Assembly (NCBI RefSeq): GCF_001274725.1
Contig: NZ_LGUF01000007.1
Location: 1,867,629 to 1,931,628, forward strand
Source of the DNA: Sporosarcina globispora
Lineage (GTDB): Bacteria; Bacillota; Bacilli; Bacillales; Cytobacillaceae
Direction: 5' to 3'
Length of the DNA: 64,000 bases
Shown here: piece by piece, positions 25,405 through 37,229 of the stretch
Layout: each line of letters begins with the position of its first letter
How positions within the stretch are numbered: the stretch's first letter is position 1
Translations under genes and position numbers: made by a program
Notes under the pieces: model-generated
Databases searched by the model: none
The model's input: only the letters and a program-made list of their open reading frames with translations
What the model was told of the DNA's origin: nothing

Positions 25405-25519
25405 AGCGGCTGCTTCTTTGCGAAGAAGCTATTAAGCGCAATTGTGCAGTCTCATAAAGCCCAGTACCGGCTCAGTCAGGTAAATATATGGCTTTTAGGA
25501 TGTGGGAAGCTGCTCCGCT
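25405..25519 (+). ncRNA. Unrecognised structured leader upstream of cdd-era
   Basis: A closing stem AGCGG (25405) with CCGCT (25515) brackets a perfect hairpin GCTTCTT-TGCG-AAGAAGC (25412-25429) and a longer-range stem AAAGCC/GGCTTT (25456/25490). GCTTC can pair either with the local AAGAAGC or with GAAGC at 25506, so two folds compete. The cdd ribosome binding site starts only 6 bases after the closing stem. No known riboswitch family was recognised. Confidence 0.45.
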
Positions 25520-25521
25520 AG

Positions 25522-26854
<1,333 letters not shown>

Positions 26855-27014
26855 ACCCGGCCCTAATTAAAGTATTATCGATTTCTGAATTATATGCATA
26901 CAGGTGATTGACAATATTTTCGTCTCATGATTTTACAAAGACAGGCTATGATATAGATAAATGTATTGGGATAAATGAAATTGCTAGTTGAATAACGGAA
27001 AGGTGGGGTTTTCG

Positions 27015-27158
27015 ATGATGGATTTTACCTGGAAAGTGTTTTCCCAGACAGGTAATATTGACACATATCTTCTCTTCAAGGAGCTAGAAAAGGAAACTCA
27101 AGATATACCCGGCAGCAATGATGAAGAGCTAGCAGAAGCTGATTTTCCCATCTCATAG
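27015..27158 (+). CDS. yqzL: YqzL family small protein
   Basis: 47-residue protein, too short for many gene finders. The sequence MMDFTWKVFSQTGNIDTYLL with the tail EELAEADFPIS is the YqzL pattern found between era and recO in Bacillus. Function unknown. The ATG at 27015 follows AAGGTGGGG; a second ATG at 27018 is equally usable. It is acidic overall and has no membrane segment. Confidence 0.88.
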   Translation: MMDFTWKVFSQTGNIDTYLLFKELEKETQDIPGSNDEELAEADFPIS

Positions 27159-27188
27159 GTTTGTCGAAAGACAGGGATGGTGTCACAG

Positions 27189-27941
27189 GTGCTTGATAAA
27201 TGTGAAGGCATCGTCATCAGGACAACTAGTTATAGTGAAACAAACAAGATAGTTACCTTATATACCCGTGAATGGGGAAAGGTTGGTGTGATGGCACGAG
27301 GTGCAAAAAAGCCGAACAGCAGGCTTGCTGCTGTCACCCAGCTTTTTACATACGGCAATTTTTTAGTTCAGCGCGGAAGCGGACTTGGTACCCTGCAGCA
27401 GGGTGATATGATTTCATCGATGCGTTCCATCAAAGAAGATATTTTCCTGACTGCTTATGCAAGCTATATTATCGATTTGACTGATAAAAGCATTGAGGAT
27501 AAAAAACCTAACCCATTCTTATTCGAATTGCTTTATCAAACACTGAATTTAATAAACGAAGGTTATGATCCGGAAATTATAACAAATATCTATGAAATGA
27601 AAATGCTCAATGCTTTGGGTTTATATCCCGTGCTTGACCAATGTTCTGTCTGCGGAAGCACTGATGGACATTTTGCGTTTTCAATCCGGGAAAACGGCTT
27701 GCTTTGTCACCGCTGTCTTGATAAAGATCCTTATCATTATAAAGTGTCACAGTCGACAATCAAGCTGCTGCGCCTATTTTATTTTTTTGATTTGTCCCGG
27801 CTTGGCAACATCTCTGTCAAACAGGAAACAAAAGATGAATTGAAAAAGATAATATCTGCTTACTATGAAGAATACTCTGGCCTTAATTTAAAGACGAAGA
27901 GATTCCTTAATCAAATGGCCAAGTTCAATGATCTTATGTAA
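27189..27941 (+). CDS. recO: DNA repair protein RecO
   Basis: Recombination mediator that anneals single strands and loads RecA with RecR and RecF. 250 aa with an N-terminal OB fold ([20 protein letters not shown]), a helical domain and a four-cysteine zinc site (CSVCGS...CHRC). The GTG at 27189 gives the family-like [12 protein letters not shown] start, 8 bases after AGGGATGG; ATG 27177 and GTG 27180 are possible but overlap that site. Follows yqzL closely. Confidence 0.92.
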   Translation: MLDKCEGIVIRTTSYSETNKIVTLYTREWGKVGVMARGAKKPNSRLAAVTQLFTYGNFLVQRGSGLGTLQQGDMISSMRSIKEDIFLTAYASYIIDLTDKSIEDKKPNPFLFELLYQTLNLINEGYDPEIITNIYEMKMLNALGLYPVLDQCSVCGSTDGHFAFSIRENGLLCHRCLDKDPYHYKVSQSTIKLLRLFYFFDLSRLGNISVKQETKDELKKIISAYYEEYSGLNLKTKRFLNQMAKFNDLM

Positions 27942-27982
27942 TGTGTCCGCTTTTAGGCTGTTGCGTTCCGCTTTTCTTATTA

Positions 27983-28011
27983 TTGACAATCTAAATACAT
28001 TCCGCTATGAT
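27983..28011 (+). promoter_or_regulatory. Sigma-A promoter of the glyQS T-box leader
   Basis: TTGACA, 17 bp, TATGAT: near-consensus, with the T-box stem I starting about 25 bases later. Confidence 0.85.
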
Positions 28012-28035
28012 TCAAATAAATAAAATATAATTGCA

Positions 28036-28242
28036 GTGATGGAGAAGAGTACTTAACCTTTTTCTTTTTGAAGCGAACCCGGGATAGTGTGAGCCGGGCA
28101 TGGATGGTTAAGGAAGGGCACTCCAGAGCAATAATGTCTATCGACATCAAAAGAGGCTGCGGTCAAAATCGCAGCAAATAGGGTGGAACCGCGGGTTAAC
28201 TCTCGTCCCTATGCCATTAGGCATAGAGGCGGGAGTTTTTTA
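28036..28242 (+). promoter_or_regulatory. Glycine T-box riboswitch with terminator
   Basis: Stem I contains the k-turn region GATGGAGAAGAGTACTTAACC; a GGC in AAGGGCAC (28117-28119) is the likely glycine specifier codon. The conserved antiterminator bulge TGGAACC lies at 28184-28190. The downstream terminator (AACTCTCGTC...GGCGGGAGTT with Ts, 28198-28242) competes with it. Uncharged tRNA-Gly should allow read-through into glyQS. Confidence 0.92.
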
Positions 28243-28251
28243 TGTTCATTT

Positions 28252-28492
28252 GAAAAGCAGAGGCGCTTTGCCCACGAAGGAACGCAGACTAAAAGCGCCA
28301 CGTCCTGTGGCAACGTCTGCATGACCCCCATCCTGGGGGCCTCAAGCACAAGACGAGCCTCCCGGGAGGGTGTTCTTTACCTTTTTGGGAGGATTACCGA
28401 AATGTGGGAGGCGACTGCACCGAGTCCTTAGCAGCCGCAACTAGACAGGCTTGTGACCTCGAGGGGGTAGGCGCTGTAGCTAGACAGTTACT
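28252..28492. repeat. Dispersed palindromic repeat, long form (copy C) in the glyQS leader
   Basis: About 240 bp beginning GAAAAGCAGAGGCGC and ending GCTAGACAGTTA, sharing with copy B the module CAAGCACAAGACGAGCCTCC. It stands between the T-box terminator and glyQ, so every full-length glyQS mRNA carries it. An inner GACCCCCATCCTGGGGGC hairpin and a GTTTAGTCTGC-like arm pair add structure. Confidence 0.75.
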
Positions 28493-28545
28493 AAATAAAG
28501 AAAGTTTTACTATTTTACTCTAAAAAAATAAGGAAGAGGTGTCCT

Positions 28546-29436
28546 ATGAATATTCAAAACATGATATTAACACTTCAAAAGCACTGGTCAGAACAAGGAT
28601 GTATCTTAATGCAGGCCTATGACACTGAAAAAGGGGCCGGAACAATGAGTCCTTACACATTCTTAAGAGCAATTGGACCAGAGCCATGGAATGTGGCATA
28701 TGTTGAGCCTTCACGCCGTCCAGCCGATGGGCGATATGGCGAGAATCCAAATCGGCTTTATCAGCATCATCAATTTCAGGTGATCATGAAACCGTCGCCG
28801 GATAATATCCAGGAACTTTATCTTGAATCACTAAAGGCATTGGGCATTAATCCGCTCGAACATGATATCCGGTTTGTAGAAGATAACTGGGAAAACCCTT
28901 CACTGGGCTGTGCGGGTTTAGGGTGGGAAGTTTGGCTTGATGGAATGGAAATAACGCAGTTCACATATTTTCAGCAGGTCGGCGGATTGGAATGTAAGCC
29001 TGTGTCTGTTGAAATTACTTACGGAATTGAAAGGCTTGCATCCTACATTCAGGACAAGGAAAATGTCTTTGACCTTGAATGGACAGAAGGTTTTACGGTT
29101 AGGGATATTTTCCTGCAGCCCGAATACGAGCATTCTAAATATACATTTGAAACATCAGATCAGGAAATGCTCTTCAATTTGTTCAATATCTATGAAAAAG
29201 AAGCACACAGGCAAATGGATGAAGGACTTGTGCACCCAGCCTATGACTATGTATTAAAATGCTCCCATACTTTTAATCTGCTTGATGCCAGGGGGGCTAT
29301 TTCTGTCACTGAAAGAACTGGCTATATTGCACGATGCCGAAATCTGGCCAGAAAAGTGGCCAAAACTTTTTACGAAGAGAGAGAAAAGCTTGGCTTCCCA
29401 ATCTTAAAGGATAAGGAGGAAGGATCTCATGAATAA
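28546..29436 (+). CDS. glyQ: Glycyl-tRNA synthetase alpha subunit
   Basis: Catalytic subunit of the bacterial alpha2-beta2 glycyl-tRNA synthetase; activates glycine with ATP. 296 aa with class II motifs, including [39 protein letters not shown] and the C-terminal [15 protein letters not shown] at 28546 after AGGAAGAGGTG. glyS overlaps by 8 bp. Controlled by the T-box upstream. Confidence 0.97.
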   Translation: MNIQNMILTLQKHWSEQGCILMQAYDTEKGAGTMSPYTFLRAIGPEPWNVAYVEPSRRPADGRYGENPNRLYQHHQFQVIMKPSPDNIQELYLESLKALGINPLEHDIRFVEDNWENPSLGCAGLGWEVWLDGMEITQFTYFQQVGGLECKPVSVEITYGIERLASYIQDKENVFDLEWTEGFTVRDIFLQPEYEHSKYTFETSDQEMLFNLFNIYEKEAHRQMDEGLVHPAYDYVLKCSHTFNLLDARGAISVTERTGYIARCRNLARKVAKTFYEEREKLGFPILKDKEEGSHE

Positions 29437-31501
29437 GAAAGATCTATTATTAGAAATTGGACTCGAAGAAATGCCTGCCAGATTTGTTACTAATTCAATG
29501 AATCAGCTTTCGGATAAAGTGAAATCATGGCTTTTGGAAAAGAAAATATCTTTTGACGAGATCAGGGCTTTCTCTTCTCCACGCCGTTTGGCTGTTCTTG
29601 TAACAGGAGTAGATACTGCTCAGGCGGACATAAATGAGGAAGCGAAAGGACCTGCGAAAAAAATTGCATTAACCGAGGATGGAGAATGGTCTAAAGCAGC
29701 GGTTGGATTCAGCCGGGGACAGGGAGCTTCCGTTGAGGATATTTATTTTAAAGAGATTAATGGGGTTGAATATGTCCATGTCAGCAAATTTATTAAAGGA
29801 CAGGAAACAGCTGCGCTGCTGCCGGAACTGAAGGAGATTATTACCTCGCTGTCATTTCCGAAGAATATGCGCTGGGCAAACCAGGAGCTTCGCTTTATTC
29901 GTCCGATTAAATGGCTGATGGCATTATTTGGGGATGAAGTCATACCTTTTGCTATCACATATGTTCAGACATCTAACATGACAAGGGGTCACCGCTTTCT
30001 AGGGGAAGAAATTAAAATTGCCAATCCTGCTGATTATGAGAAATCCCTGCTGGCTCAATATGTGATAACAAACCCTGAAGAAAGAAAAAGAGCTATTTTG
30101 TCCCAATTGGAAAAAATTGAAGAAGAGAATGACTGGATGATTCCTGTCGACGAAGATTTATTGGAAGAAGTAAACAATCTGGTTGAGTACCCGACTGCAT
30201 TATATGGCCGGTTTGAAGAAGAATATCTGGAACTTCCGGAAGAAGTCTTAATAACTTCCATGAAGGAGCATCAGCGTTATTTCCCGGTGAAGTCCAAAGA
30301 TGGCAAGCTTCTGCCTTTCTTTGTGACAGTCCGAAATGGATCTCATGAACATCTGGAAAAAGTCGCTAGAGGGAATGAGAAAGTATTGCGGGCAAGACTT
30401 TCTGATGCAGCTTTCTTTTACAGGGAAGACCAAAAAACGGATATCACAGTATCGCTGGAAAAACTTAAAAATATTGTTTACCACGAAGAAATTGGAACTC
30501 TTGCTGAAAAAGTGGACCGTGTTCGCAAGCTCGCAGCTAAACTGAGTGAAGATCTTCATTTCAGTGATGAAGCAAAAGCAGTGACAGACCGTGCTGCTGA
30601 AATCAGCAAGTTTGACCTTGTTTCTCATATGGTTTATGAATTTCCGGAGCTGCAAGGTTTTATGGGGGAAAAATACGCCCTGCAAAAAGGTGAAAAGGAA
30701 GCTGTGGCGCGTGCAATCAATGAGCATTACATGCCGCGCAATGCAGAGGACAAGACGCCGGAAAGTGATGCGGGTGCTGTGCTGTCTATTGCTGAAAAGC
30801 TGGACACAATTGTGTCTTCCTTTGCAATAGGCATTATCCCAAGCGGCTCTCAGGATCCCTATGCCTTAAGAAGACAGGCAACTGGTGTTATTCAGACTTT
30901 ATTGGCTAAAAACTGGAACCTCAAGCTCGAAGAATTGATTGCAATGTCTTCTGAGAATGTTATTGATTCGAAGATTGGAAAGAAATCAAAAGATGAATTG
31001 CTGCAGGAACTGGTTTCTTTCTTTAAATTAAGACTCAAATATCTGCTCCAGGAAAAAGCTGTTCGATATGACTTAATTGAGGCTGTTTTAGGCAGTGAAA
31101 TCGGCTCCGTGCCATCACTTGTAAAAAGAGCTGAAGTATTGGAGTCCCATAAGGATAATGAAGGTTTCAAGGAAAGCATGGAGGCTCTTAGCCGAGTCAT
31201 CAGCATTGCTTCTAAGGCAAAAGATAAAGGTGATATAGACAGCAGCTTGTTTGAAAATGAATACGAAAAAGCTCTTTTCAATAAATATTTATCAGTGAAC
31301 GAGGAATTAAGAAAAGAGGTTACAGAAGAGTCTGCCTTTAATTTGCTAATAAGCATGAAGCCGGTAATTGACGAATACTTCGAGAATACTATGGTTATGG
31401 CTGATAAACAGGAAATTCGAAGCAATAGGCTGAATCAGATGGCGAATTTAGCTGATATGATTAAGCAATTTGCAAATATGAACGAAATTATTGTTAAGTA
31501 A
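29429..31501 (+). CDS. glyS: Glycyl-tRNA synthetase beta subunit
   Basis: Beta subunit (690 aa) that recognises tRNA-Gly and helps ATP and tRNA handling. N-terminal [15 protein letters not shown], an HD-like domain in the middle ([19 protein letters not shown]) and a C-terminal anticodon-binding domain. ATG at 29429 with AAGGAGGAAGG upstream, overlapping glyQ. The lengths of both subunits match the family. Confidence 0.97.
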   Translation: MNKKDLLLEIGLEEMPARFVTNSMNQLSDKVKSWLLEKKISFDEIRAFSSPRRLAVLVTGVDTAQADINEEAKGPAKKIALTEDGEWSKAAVGFSRGQGASVEDIYFKEINGVEYVHVSKFIKGQETAALLPELKEIITSLSFPKNMRWANQELRFIRPIKWLMALFGDEVIPFAITYVQTSNMTRGHRFLGEEIKIANPADYEKSLLAQYVITNPEERKRAILSQLEKIEEENDWMIPVDEDLLEEVNNLVEYPTALYGRFEEEYLELPEEVLITSMKEHQRYFPVKSKDGKLLPFFVTVRNGSHEHLEKVARGNEKVLRARLSDAAFFYREDQKTDITVSLEKLKNIVYHEEIGTLAEKVDRVRKLAAKLSEDLHFSDEAKAVTDRAAEISKFDLVSHMVYEFPELQGFMGEKYALQKGEKEAVARAINEHYMPRNAEDKTPESDAGAVLSIAEKLDTIVSSFAIGIIPSGSQDPYALRRQATGVIQTLLAKNWNLKLEELIAMSSENVIDSKIGKKSKDELLQELVSFFKLRLKYLLQEKAVRYDLIEAVLGSEIGSVPSLVKRAEVLESHKDNEGFKESMEALSRVISIASKAKDKGDIDSSLFENEYEKALFNKYLSVNEELRKEVTEESAFNLLISMKPVIDEYFENTMVMADKQEIRSNRLNQMANLADMIKQFANMNEIIVK

Positions 31502-31571
31502 CGAGCTTAAATTTTGCGTTTTATGCTGGAATAGGATTAAATTTTAAGAGAAAGGACAGCGGGGTGCTGTC

Positions 31572-31618
31572 ATGGAAGAGCCTGTTATATTGCTGACGGG
31601 CTCTTTCATATTTTGGAC
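31572..31618 (+). terminator. Terminator after glyQS
   Basis: GGAAGAGCCTGT pairs with ACGGGCTCTTTC and ends in ATATTTT; a small GACAGC/GCTGTC hairpin precedes it. Confidence 0.75.
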
Positions 31619-31658
31619 ATATTAGGAAGCGTAAAGCAAACTATATACGAAACACACC

Positions 31659-31686
31659 TTTTCATTTATGACAAATAGTATATAAT
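31659..31686 (+). promoter_or_regulatory. Candidate sigma-A promoter of ccpN-yqfL
   Basis: TTTTCA, 16 bp, TATAAT, about 70 bp before ccpN. Confidence 0.45.
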
Positions 31687-31755
31687 AATTATATAAAAGT
31701 ATAACCTTATTATGGCGGGGAAATGAGTGCCATTAGCATATCGTTTTCAGATTAG

Positions 31756-32391
31756 GTGGTGAGGAAAATCGAATTAAATAAGAGGCAGGAAAAGATCATT
31801 GAAATCGTTAAGGAAAACGGGCCAATCACTGGTGAAAGTATAGCAGAACAGCTTAACTTAACCAGGGCAACACTAAGGCCAGATTTGGCCATATTAACGA
31901 TGGCCGGCTATTTGGATGCTCGTCCGCGTGTCGGCTATTTTTATACAGGGAAAACTGGAGCACAGCTGTTAACAGAAAACCTTCAGAAACTATATGTAAG
32001 AGATTATCAATCGATTCCTGTTGTGGTCAATGAGAATGTATCGGTTTATGATGCTATTGTGACAATGTTTCTGGAAGATGTCGGCACGCTATTTGTAGTT
32101 GATCAGGGTGCTCTGCTTGTAGGTGTTTTGTCAAGGAAGGATTTGCTTCGGGCAAGTATTGGCAAGCAGGAGCTTAATTCCATCCCTGTTAATATTATTA
32201 TGACAAGAATGCCTAATATTACAATGTGCGAAAAAGATGATTTGCTTATAGAGGTTGCTAAAAAGCTGATTGAAAAGCAAATTGATGCACTTCCAGTTGT
32301 TAAAAAGACGGAGAAAGGATTCGAAGTAAACGGCAGGATAACCAAAACAAACCTGACAAAAGCATTCTTGGCGCTGGCAGGGGAGAAGTAG
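31756..32391 (+). CDS. ccpN: Transcriptional repressor CcpN
   Basis: Repressor of gluconeogenic genes (gapB, pckA in B. subtilis) under glycolytic conditions. The 211-residue protein has an N-terminal helix-turn-helix (KENGPITGESIAEQLNLTRATLRPDLAILTMAG region) and two CBS domains that bind nucleotides. The start is uncertain: GTG at 31756 or 31759 gives the family-length protein but neither has a normal ribosome binding site. yqfL follows 28 bp later, the standard pair. Confidence 0.92.
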   Translation: MVRKIELNKRQEKIIEIVKENGPITGESIAEQLNLTRATLRPDLAILTMAGYLDARPRVGYFYTGKTGAQLLTENLQKLYVRDYQSIPVVVNENVSVYDAIVTMFLEDVGTLFVVDQGALLVGVLSRKDLLRASIGKQELNSIPVNIIMTRMPNITMCEKDDLLIEVAKKLIEKQIDALPVVKKTEKGFEVNGRITKTNLTKAFLALAGEK

Positions 32392-32419
32392 CAAAGTAAG
32401 AAGGAGATGGTGTTGAAGA

Positions 32420-33238
32420 ATGGAAAAATTGCCGATCATCTACGTCGTTTCGGACTCAGTCGGAGAAACGGCCGAACTTGTAACAAAAGCTGCCACAAGT
32501 CAGTTTAATGGCAGTGACATATTTATCAAACGCTTTCCATATGTTGAAGAAAAAGTACATATTGATGAAGTCATTTCGCTGGCAAAACTTGATAATGGAA
32601 TGATAGCCTATACAATGGTCAAGCCGGATATGAGGAAGTATATTAATCAGCGGGCTGCGGAGGAAGGGATTTATGCTTTTGATATTGTTGGCCCTTTAAT
32701 GGACCAAATCCAAAGAGCCTGCGGCATTACACCGCTTTTTGAACCTGGGCTGGTCAGAAAGCTTGATGAGGATTATTTTAAAAAGATCGAAGCCATCGAG
32801 TTCGCCGTTAAATATGATGATGGACGTGATCCAAGGGGAATCCTGAAAGCGGATATTGTTTTAATAGGTGTTTCCAGGACATCAAAGACACCTCTTTCTC
32901 AATATCTTGCACATAAACGTCTAAAAGTGGCCAACGTACCTCTTGTGCCTGAAGTGGATCCTCCAGAAGAACTGTTCCTGGTCCCGCCGGACAAGTGCTT
33001 CGGTCTGAAAATCAGTCCTGAGAAATTAAACCATATACGTAGAGAGCGGTTAATATCTTTAGGCTTAAGCGATAATGCCAGCTATGCTAATATTGAGAGA
33101 ATCAAAGAAGAAATAGGTTACTTTGAAAAGATCGTATCCAAGATTAAATGCCCGGTTATAGACGTCACGAATAAGGCAGTTGAAGAAACAGCAAATATGA
33201 TCTTAAATCAATACCGTAAAAGCTTTCCGAAAAGCTAG
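32420..33238 (+). CDS. yqfL: PPDK regulatory protein (kinase/pyrophosphorylase)
   Basis: DUF299-family bifunctional enzyme that phosphorylates and dephosphorylates a threonine of pyruvate phosphate dikinase or PEP synthase. 272 aa with the P-loop [15 protein letters not shown] (about residues 153-167) and the N-terminal [11 protein letters not shown]. The ATG at 32420 follows AAGGAGATGGTG. In B. subtilis it modulates CcpN activity, which fits the operon. Confidence 0.93.
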   Translation: MEKLPIIYVVSDSVGETAELVTKAATSQFNGSDIFIKRFPYVEEKVHIDEVISLAKLDNGMIAYTMVKPDMRKYINQRAAEEGIYAFDIVGPLMDQIQRACGITPLFEPGLVRKLDEDYFKKIEAIEFAVKYDDGRDPRGILKADIVLIGVSRTSKTPLSQYLAHKRLKVANVPLVPEVDPPEELFLVPPDKCFGLKISPEKLNHIRRERLISLGLSDNASYANIERIKEEIGYFEKIVSKIKCPVIDVTNKAVEETANMILNQYRKSFPKS

Positions 33239-33276
33239 CACATAAATTTTTTTTATGTGCCTTTTCTTTTTTATTT
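33236..33276 (+). terminator. Terminator after yqfL
   Basis: GCACATAAA, T-rich loop, TTTATGTGC followed by TTTTCTTTTTT. Confidence 0.85.
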
Positions 33277-33595
33277 TCGGCTGCCGGGCTGTTTAGCTTT
33301 ACGTAAGAGGATGGAAAATGATAACCCGGGTTTAAGCTACAACCTATGAGGGGCTTTGAATTGAAAAAACTGCAAATTAAATTATATTCATGGCAGTTAA
33401 AATAATGGCAAAATAGAGATTAATGTACTATAATAAAAAATTGTGATAAAAATGTACCCGAATAGGTTTAGAGTTCAGTGCGAAGGAATAAACTATTTAT
33501 TGTGGCATGTCAAGGTTTCGTCCAAGAAAAAATTCGACATATCCCTCTATGCAAAAGTTATTCATGGAAAGAAGGATTATGCGGAGTGATGTAGA
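33277..33595. other. Intergenic stretch before yaiI/yqxD
   Basis: About 320 bp without a gene. A TATAAT at 33429-33434 has only a weak -35 (TGGCAA), so a promoter for yaiI-dnaG-sigA is possible here. No repeat or hairpin of note. Confidence 0.4.
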
Positions 33596-33625
33596 ATTAT
33601 AAGAACATTAGGCAAACCAATCATT

Positions 33626-34066
33626 ATGGTAGATGCTGATTCCTGTCCCGTTAAAGAAGAAATTGTCGAAATTGCCAATTCCTTCACATTGGACACAGTG
33701 TTTGTTGCTTCCTATGCCCATATGAAAAATGAGTTAGATGGGGCTGTCTGGAAATTTGTTGACAGCAGTAAGGAAGCTGCTGATTTATTCATTATGAATA
33801 ATGTAAAATCAGGGGATGTAGTTGTAACTCAAGATATCGGACTGGCATCAACTCTTTTGCTAAAGGGAGTTTATGTCCTTTCCCCCAGGGGAATTTTATT
33901 TGAAGAAAATGAAATTCGGACTGCGCTGGATATGAGATACTTATCAGCAAAAGCGCGGAGAAAAGGAGTTTACGGGAAAGGCCCAAAACCTTATAGCCGA
34001 GAGGACCGATCCAGATTTGTGCAACGGTTGACAAAAATTTTGTCGAATTTTGAAGGAATTCGGTAA
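33626..34066 (+). CDS. YaiI/YqxD family (DUF188) protein
   Basis: 146 residues from the first ATG; the family has a PIN/NYN-like fold (VDADSCPVKEEI, VVTQDIGLA) and unknown function. The ATG at 33626 has no ribosome binding site, and relatives carry extra residues before VDAD. The frame is open back to a stop at 33587; an ATT codon at 33596, 5 bases after GGAGTGAT, would give a longer N-terminus (IRTLGKPIIMVDAD). The true start is therefore unclear. It precedes dnaG as in other Bacillus. Confidence 0.85.
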   Translation: MVDADSCPVKEEIVEIANSFTLDTVFVASYAHMKNELDGAVWKFVDSSKEAADLFIMNNVKSGDVVVTQDIGLASTLLLKGVYVLSPRGILFEENEIRTALDMRYLSAKARRKGVYGKGPKPYSREDRSRFVQRLTKILSNFEGIR

Positions 34067-34112
34067 TGTTTATCGAATTCCTCAGTAAGTAGTAAGTAAT
34101 GGAGTTGTTCAT

Positions 34113-35930
34113 ATGGCAGAACGGATCGCCGAGGAAAAAGTGAATGAAATTCGGCAAGCTGTAGATATTGTTGATGTCATTGGCGACTATATTCAATTAA
34201 ACAAGCAAGGACGCAACTATTTTGGCCTTTGTCCTTTTCATGGTGAAAATACTCCTTCCTTTTCTGTATCGCCGGAGAAGCAAATCTATCATTGCTTTGG
34301 ATGCGGAGCGGGAGGCAATGCTTTTTCGTTCTTAATGGAATTAGAAGGCTATTCTTTTCAGGAAGCTGCTGTAAAGCTCGCTGAAAAGGGAAATGTCAAG
34401 CTTGAAATTGATGCGGCATCTGTAGCATCAGCAAAATCAATGCCTCCAGATTTACAGCAGATGATGGAAGCTCATGAACTTCTACGTAAATTTTATCACC
34501 ATCTGCTCGTAAACACAAAAGATGGTCAGCATGCACTTGAATATTTGCTTAATCGTGGCTTCACAATGGAGGCGATCGAAAAGTTTCAGATCGGCTATTC
34601 ACTGAAGTCCTGGGATTTTGTCTTCAAGTTTCTGACTAAAAGAAAATTCCCTGCAGATGTCATGGAAAGAGCAGGACTAATTATCAAAAGGGAGAAAGAT
34701 GGGAACTATTTTGACCGCTTCAGAGATAGAATAATGTTCCCGATTTTTGACCGCAGCGGAAATACGATTGCTTTTTCAGGAAGATCACTCGGGGACGATG
34801 AGCCCAAATATTTAAATAGCCCTGAAACAGCAATCTTCAATAAAAGCAAAACTTTATATAATTTTCATTTGGCGAGACCACAGATAAAAAAATTGCAGAG
34901 AGCCGTTCTTTTTGAAGGGTTTGCAGATGTAATCGCCGCTGACCGTGCTGGCGTCGGTAATGGCGTGGGTACGATGGGCACTGCTTTAACTGAAGAACAC
35001 GTTGCTTCCTTAAGAAGAAATGTTCAGTCAATAACGATCTGTTATGACTCCGATAATGCCGGAATAGAAGCAGCTTACCGGGCAGCAAACCTGCTTACGG
35101 AAGCAGGCTGTCAGATAAGAGTGGCGCTCATGCCTGACGGGTATGACCCGGATGATTACATCAAAGAATACGGAGAAGAGAAATTTCGTCATGAGGTCAT
35201 CGATTCCAGCATAACGTTTATGGCGTTTAAGCTTCTTTATCTCCGCAGAGGCAAAAGGCTTCAAAATGAAGGAGATCGTCTCCTATATATCGAAGAGGTA
35301 TTAAAGGAAATCAGCCGGCTGGATAAAGCAGTGGAAAGAGACCATTATCTGCGCCAGCTAGCGAATGAATTCTCCCTTTCTCTGGAAGCTCTGAAAGAGC
35401 AGCAGAAACAGGTTTATTACACAGAGAAGCGTAGAAACAGTCAGAAGGGGAAAGGTGTATTCGAACCTCAAAAAAGGGTTCAAACACCAAAAAGGGCTGA
35501 CAGTCTTAAACCCGCCTATCATACAGCGGAGAGAAGACTAATCGCTCATATGCTCAGGAATAGTGACATAGCATTTAAAGTTCAGGATATGCTTCAGGGA
35601 AATACATTTAACATCGATGAACACCAGGCTATTATTACTTATCTTTTAGGTTTTTATGAAAAAGGGCATATGCCTGATCCAAGCGCATTTATAAATTTTA
35701 TAAAAGACGAAAAGCTTAAACGCATTGTAGTGGATATAGAAATGATGTCAATAAACGATGAGATAACCGAACAGGAATTATCTGATTATCTCAAACAGGT
35801 GTTGAATTATCAAAAGATGTTAAAGATAAAGGAAAAACTAAATGAAGAAAAGGAAGCAGAACGCCAAAAGGATTATGCTAAAGCGGCTTTAATCGCAATG
35901 GAAATCCTTCATTTGCGAAAGTCACTATAA
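34113..35930 (+). CDS. dnaG: DNA primase
   Basis: Synthesises RNA primers at the replication fork and binds the helicase. 605 aa: an N-terminal CHC2 zinc domain (CPFHGENTPSFSVSPEK...HCFGCGAGG, about residues 40-65), the TOPRIM catalytic core (FEGFADVIAADRAG, CYDSDNAG) and a C-terminal helicase-interaction domain. The ATG at 34113 follows ATGGAG. sigA follows about 100 bp later, the conserved macromolecular synthesis cluster. Confidence 0.97.
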   Translation: MAERIAEEKVNEIRQAVDIVDVIGDYIQLNKQGRNYFGLCPFHGENTPSFSVSPEKQIYHCFGCGAGGNAFSFLMELEGYSFQEAAVKLAEKGNVKLEIDAASVASAKSMPPDLQQMMEAHELLRKFYHHLLVNTKDGQHALEYLLNRGFTMEAIEKFQIGYSLKSWDFVFKFLTKRKFPADVMERAGLIIKREKDGNYFDRFRDRIMFPIFDRSGNTIAFSGRSLGDDEPKYLNSPETAIFNKSKTLYNFHLARPQIKKLQRAVLFEGFADVIAADRAGVGNGVGTMGTALTEEHVASLRRNVQSITICYDSDNAGIEAAYRAANLLTEAGCQIRVALMPDGYDPDDYIKEYGEEKFRHEVIDSSITFMAFKLLYLRRGKRLQNEGDRLLYIEEVLKEISRLDKAVERDHYLRQLANEFSLSLEALKEQQKQVYYTEKRRNSQKGKGVFEPQKRVQTPKRADSLKPAYHTAERRLIAHMLRNSDIAFKVQDMLQGNTFNIDEHQAIITYLLGFYEKGHMPDPSAFINFIKDEKLKRIVVDIEMMSINDEITEQELSDYLKQVLNYQKMLKIKEKLNEEKEAERQKDYAKAALIAMEILHLRKSL

Positions 35931-36038
35931 GAAGGCTCCATGCCTTAATAAATTTTATGGGATAAGCGTCTCCTAAGGAATAGTCCCATTTGCAGGATGA
36001 ATAAAGAATGTGTGTGATTTTTGGAAGGAGGGGGACAT

Positions 36039-37163
36039 ATGGCTGAAAAGTCGGCCCGTTCAAAAGAGGTTGATACAGAATTGACCCTTGAACAAGTGAA
36101 AGATCAATTAGTTGAAATAGGAAAAAAGACAGGTGTTCTCGCCTATGATGATATAGCAGAAAGATTGTCTCAATTTGAGGTTGATTCTCACCAGATGGAT
36201 GAATTCTATGAATTCCTGGGAGATCAGGGTGTTGAATTAGTTGGCGATAATGAAAGCGACGATCCAAATGTCCAGGAACTTGCAAAAAATGAAGAGGAAT
36301 TTGACCTTAATGATTTAAGTGTCCCACCGGGTGTGAAAATAAATGATCCAGTCCGTATGTATTTAAAAGAAATTGGACGTGTGGATCTGCTCTCTGCGGA
36401 AGAAGAAATCGCACTTGCCAACCGAATTGAGGAAGGCGATGAAGAAGCGAAACGGCGATTGGCAGAAGCTAATCTGCGTTTGGTTGTAAGTATTGCAAAA
36501 AGATATGTGGGACGCGGAATGCTGTTCCTTGATCTGATTCAGGAAGGAAATATGGGCTTGATAAAAGCGGTTGAAAAATTTGACTACCGCAAAGGATTTA
36601 AGTTTAGTACCTATGCAACATGGTGGATTCGCCAGGCCATTACGAGAGCGATTGCTGACCAGGCTAGGACTATTCGTATTCCTGTCCATATGGTTGAAAC
36701 CATCAATAAATTAATTCGTGTTCAGCGTCAGCTTCTTCAGGATCTTGGACGTGAACCAACGCCAGAAGAAATTGCTGAAGATATGGATTTAACTCCAGAC
36801 AAAGTTAGAGAAATCCTTAAGATTGCACAGGAGCCTGTATCATTAGAAACACCTATTGGCGAGGAGGACGACTCACATTTAGGTGACTTTATTGAAGATC
36901 AGGATGCCACTTCTCCATCAGAGCATGCTGCATATGAGCTTCTGAAAGAACAGCTTGAAGATGTTCTCGACACTCTTACTGACCGTGAAGAGAACGTCCT
37001 TCGTCTTCGCTTCGGACTTGATGACGGCCGAACCAGGACGCTGGAGGAAGTTGGCAAGGTGTTTGGCGTAACCCGAGAGCGTATACGTCAAATTGAAGCC
37101 AAAGCCTTAAGGAAATTAAGGCACCCTAGCCGCAGCAAGCGTTTAAAAGACTTTTTAGAATAA
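36039..37163 (+). CDS. sigA: RNA polymerase primary sigma factor SigA (RpoD)
   Basis: Housekeeping sigma-70 factor, 374 aa. Regions: 1.1-like acidic N-terminus, 1.2 ([21 protein letters not shown]), 2 ([43 protein letters not shown]), 3 and 4 ([26 protein letters not shown]). The ATG at 36039 is 6 bases after GGAGGGGG; the ATG at 36021 overlaps that site. It follows dnaG and ends in a strong terminator. Confidence 0.98.
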   Translation: MAEKSARSKEVDTELTLEQVKDQLVEIGKKTGVLAYDDIAERLSQFEVDSHQMDEFYEFLGDQGVELVGDNESDDPNVQELAKNEEEFDLNDLSVPPGVKINDPVRMYLKEIGRVDLLSAEEEIALANRIEEGDEEAKRRLAEANLRLVVSIAKRYVGRGMLFLDLIQEGNMGLIKAVEKFDYRKGFKFSTYATWWIRQAITRAIADQARTIRIPVHMVETINKLIRVQRQLLQDLGREPTPEEIAEDMDLTPDKVREILKIAQEPVSLETPIGEEDDSHLGDFIEDQDATSPSEHAAYELLKEQLEDVLDTLTDREENVLRLRFGLDDGRTRTLEEVGKVFGVTRERIRQIEAKALRKLRHPSRSKRLKDFLE

Positions 37164-37178
37164 AAAAAGAATAGCCAG

Positions 37179-37221
37179 TGAATAGTTTACTTCTTTAAAA
37201 TGGAAGTAAACTATTTTTTTT
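37179..37221 (+). terminator. Terminator after sigA
   Basis: AATAGTTTACTTC pairs with GAAGTAAACTATT followed by eight Ts. Confidence 0.92.
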
Positions 37222-37229
37222 GACTGGAT

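Noticed and set aside
28183-28431. Open frame of 82 codons spanning the T-box terminator and repeat copy C
   Set aside because: It overlaps a conserved RNA element and a repeat; no ribosome binding site and no family resemblance.
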